From assembly GCF_023149035.1 (NCBI RefSeq), contig NZ_JAHXMY010000002.1, forward strand, positions 310,001 to 374,000: DNA of 64,000 bases, given 5' to 3'. The position numbers and the translations under genes were made by a program. The stretch comes from Microbacterium sp. EYE_78. GTDB lineage: Bacteria; Actinomycetota; Actinomycetes; Actinomycetales; Microbacteriaceae. The notes beneath the pieces are model-generated. The model did no database searches and was not told the DNA's origin. It saw nothing but the letters and a program-made list of their open reading frames with translations. Position 1 is the stretch's first letter, and each line of letters starts with the position of its first letter. Below, in pieces: positions 62,416 through 64,000 of this stretch.

Positions 62416-63102
62416 TCAGACGCGTCGACGGTTCAGCAGCGCGACGACGAGAGCGGCCGCGCCGAGGACCAGCGCGCCTCCGGCGAGCCAGGTCGCCGTC
62501 GCATCGGCCGCCGGAGCGGTGGCTGCGGCGGGCTCGGCGTCGGCTGCGGCGTCGCCGTGGTCCTCGCCGTGGTCCGAGGATCCGGTCTCGGACGCGGCGC
62601 CGACGGCGACGAGCGGTGCGGGGGACTCGAGCTCGTCGGGATCCTGCCCGTCCTCGGCGATCTCGCTCCACGCGGTCTCCGCGGTGCCGCATTGCTGGAC
62701 GACGGGGAATGCGACGTCCGTACCGCCGGCATCCGACGAGAACAGCGCGTCGAACGCGACCGTGGCCGACAGCCCGTCCTCGACCGGCGTGACGGCGGTG
62801 TAGGTGATCCGGGTCGGGACACCGTTCTCACCCAGCTCGCGGTCGATGGTCCACGCGCCGTCGACGATGGGGGTCGCGTTGTCGACGGCGTCCGGGATGT
62901 CGAACACCAGGGCGGTCGTCGCCGCGCCGTCGCAGCCGTGGCTGAAGGTGAAGTCGAGTCTGCTGGTGGCGCCCGCCGCCGCGCCATCGGCGTGGACGTG
63001 GACGTGGGCGGATGCCGCGAGTGGTGCAGCGAGGACGAGGGCACCGCCGATGGCGGCACCGGTGAGGGCGAGCGCCGAACGGCGCGGGGCACGAGTGGTC
63101 AT
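62416..63102 (-). CDS. YcnI-type copper-binding membrane protein (DUF1775)
   Basis: A 228-residue exported protein. A signal peptide is predicted to be cleaved after Ala32, leaving an N-terminal His33 (HVHVHAD), which in Bacillus YcnI forms a mono-histidine copper brace. The beta-sandwich domain follows, with FTFSHGCDGAATTALVF and an aromatic DGAWTIDRE segment, then a His/Asp-rich linker (GSSDHGEDHGDAAAD) and a C-terminal helix with an RRR anchor. It probably binds or passes copper at the surface. GGAGAG precedes the ATG. Confidence 0.88.
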   Translation of the reverse strand: MTTRAPRRSALALTGAAIGGALVLAAPLAASAHVHVHADGAAAGATSRLDFTFSHGCDGAATTALVFDIPDAVDNATPIVDGAWTIDRELGENGVPTRITYTAVTPVEDGLSATVAFDALFSSDAGGTDVAFPVVQQCGTAETAWSEIAEDGQDPDELESPAPLVAVGAASETGSSDHGEDHGDAAADAEPAAATAPAADATATWLAGGALVLGAAALVVALLNRRRV

Positions 63103-63176
63103 GGGTTTCTCTCCAGAGCGGGGCGGCGGGGTGCCGCCGGGGGTGATGAGCGGTTCGTCGCCGGTCGGCGACGCGC

Positions 63177-63755
63177 TCAGCAGGGCGGTCCGCGCCGGGA
63201 GAGATCGGAGACGAAGAGTGCCGGGACCGGAGCCGGTGCGACGGTCGCCGGGACGGCGAGCGGGACGGCCGGGTGGGGCGAGGTGGGGAGCGTTCGTCGC
63301 AGGAGGCTCCGGATGCCCGCGGCGACGGCTCGCAGCATCCGTTCGCCGTGGCAGACGGCCAGGACGGTCACGACCGCTGCGATCGCGTGTCCGCCGAGCA
63401 TGGCTGCGTCCGGGGCGGGCGAGGCGGCACCGGGCGCGAGCAGGAGCGGTGCGTGGAGGTGTCCGTGCGCGCCGGCGGCGCTCGGTGCGGCGTCGCCGAC
63501 CATCGCGAAGGCGCCGTGCAGCATCGCCTGCGCCGCGACGACGGCCAGACCCGTCCGGGGTGCCGAGGCGGCGCGGCCGACGATCACGAGCGCGACGGGC
63601 CAGGCCAGGAGGATGACCGCCGCGACGAGCCACGGCGGCGGTGCGGATCCGCCGGCCACCGTGTGCGCGGCCGCTGCGGCCACGGTCGCGACGGCGGCCG
63701 CCGCGCCGGCGCGGATCGCCCGGCCGCGTCGGGTGTCGCGCGCTCCGGGGGTCAC
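63177..63755 (-). CDS. His-containing membrane protein upstream of YcnI
   Basis: A 192-residue protein with about five hydrophobic segments and several His (HTVAGG, AMLHGAF, AGAHGHLHAPLLL, GGHAIAAVVTVLAVCHGERML), ending SRRGPPC. No family is recognised; the His placement and the YcnI gene 74 bases downstream suggest a metal-related role. I choose GTG 63755 because TAGTGT stands 7 bases before it; an ATG at 63863 would overlap the next gene. Confidence 0.7.
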   Translation of the reverse strand: MTPGARDTRRGRAIRAGAAAAVATVAAAAAHTVAGGSAPPPWLVAAVILLAWPVALVIVGRAASAPRTGLAVVAAQAMLHGAFAMVGDAAPSAAGAHGHLHAPLLLAPGAASPAPDAAMLGGHAIAAVVTVLAVCHGERMLRAVAAGIRSLLRRTLPTSPHPAVPLAVPATVAPAPVPALFVSDLSRRGPPC

Positions 63756-63762
63756 GCACTCC

Positions 63763-63768
63763 ACACTA
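63763..63768 (-). promoter_or_regulatory. -10 hexamer TAGTGT for the His-containing membrane protein gene
   Basis: TAGTGT on the minus strand, 7 bases before the GTG at 63755. Confidence 0.45.
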
Positions 63769-63833
63769 GTTTCCGGCGACGCTCGCGGCGTCTCGCGCGC
63801 CTGTCCCAGCGGCGCATTCATAGCGGGCGGGGG

Positions 63834-63839
63834 TAGCGT
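63834..63839 (+). promoter_or_regulatory. -10 hexamer TAGCGT for the M50 protease gene
   Basis: TAGCGT, 8 bases before the GTG at 63848. Confidence 0.5.
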
Positions 63840-63847
63840 GTCGGCTC

Positions 63848-64000
63848 GTGACCGTTCTCGCATTCGTCATCGGCGTCCTCGTGCTGGTGGTCGGCCTCGC
63901 CGTGTCCATCGCGCTGCACGAGATCGGGCATCTCGCTCCGGCCAAGGCCTTCGGGGTCCGCGTGGGGCAGTACATGATCGGGTTCGGACCGACCGTCTGG
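63848..64000 (+). CDS. rseP: site-2 protease, RseP/M50 family (3' end outside window)
   Basis: The first 51 codons of an intramembrane zinc metalloprotease. A first helix (LAFVIGVLVLVVGLAVSIAL) carries HEIGH at residues 24-28, followed by the family phrase AFGVRVGQYMIGFGPTVW. Such proteases cut membrane anti-sigma factors or remnant signal peptides. The start is GTG at 63848, supported by the hexamer 8 bases upstream. It normally follows dxr directly; here three minus-strand genes intervene. Confidence 0.93.
   Translation, partial: MTVLAFVIGVLVLVVGLAVSIALHEIGHLAPAKAFGVRVGQYMIGFGPTVW

Noticed and set aside
63756-63863. Extended N-terminus for the His-containing membrane protein from an ATG at 63863
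   Set aside because: It would overlap the M50 gene start and its promoter; the extra residues have no membrane or signal character, and TAGTGT supports the GTG at 63755.

Overview
The window is GC-rich (roughly 70% by eye), tightly packed chromosomal DNA. Gene order, the split ATP synthase operon, many GTG starts and frequent ATGA/GTGA overlaps point to an actinobacterium of the Microbacteriaceae, most likely Microbacterium or a close relative. The genus is inferred from gene content and order, not from a search. I see no insertion sequence, prophage, integrase, CRISPR array or rRNA gene. One tRNA gene (tRNA-Arg, anticodon CCG) is present.

Layout. 1-13.9 kb is an accessory and housekeeping mix: an SDR fragment, an MFS exporter, a phosphoribosyltransferase, uracil-DNA glycosylase, a GNAT acetyltransferase, a protealysin-type M4 protease with its emfourin-type partner, a complete five-gene peptide-type ABC importer, an alpha/beta hydrolase, an AhpD-like protein, a tyrosine phosphatase and a ureohydrolase-fold protein. 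13.9-19.3 kb holds a PspA/TPM-domain pair, a DUF3097 protein, trmB and a CPBP-family membrane protein. 19.3-27.5 kb is the most unusual part. It has a PPOX stress protein and two tiny acidic proteins that share a promoter architecture, a 58-residue membrane protein, a run of RNA hairpins, a guanidine-III riboswitch ahead of a guanidinium exporter, the tRNA, a Nudix hydrolase, and several enzymes including a GAF histidine kinase with no adjacent response regulator.

27.5-51.1 kb is a conserved actinobacterial block: argS, lysA, hom, thrC, thrB, rho, prfA, (cysE, two cysK copies on the opposite strand), prmC, a Sua5/YwlC-type gene, a WecA-type transferase, an AtpI-like protein and atpB-E-F-H-A-G-D-C. 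It links lysine/threonine synthesis, transcription and translation termination, tRNA t6A modification, cell-envelope glycan initiation and ATP synthesis. 51.1-64 kb carries yaaA, a DUF4870 protein, a PP2C phosphatase beside an EccC-like FtsK/SpoIIIE ATPase, asparaginase, OsmC, a PlsC acyltransferase, an FKBP lipoprotein, dxr, an orphan MurE-like ligase, a YcnI-type copper protein, a His-containing membrane protein and the start of a site-2 protease (RseP/M50).

A recurring feature is a TAGgcT/TAcccT-type -10 hexamer lying only 6-10 bases before the start codon at many transcription units. This implies widespread leaderless or near-leaderless transcription and helps fix several GTG starts. The strongest regulatory finds are the guanidine-III riboswitch, three promoters with TGTCAA exactly 28 bases before a -10-like hexamer, and a palindrome-rich spacer with a possible 35-codon leader ORF ahead of rho.
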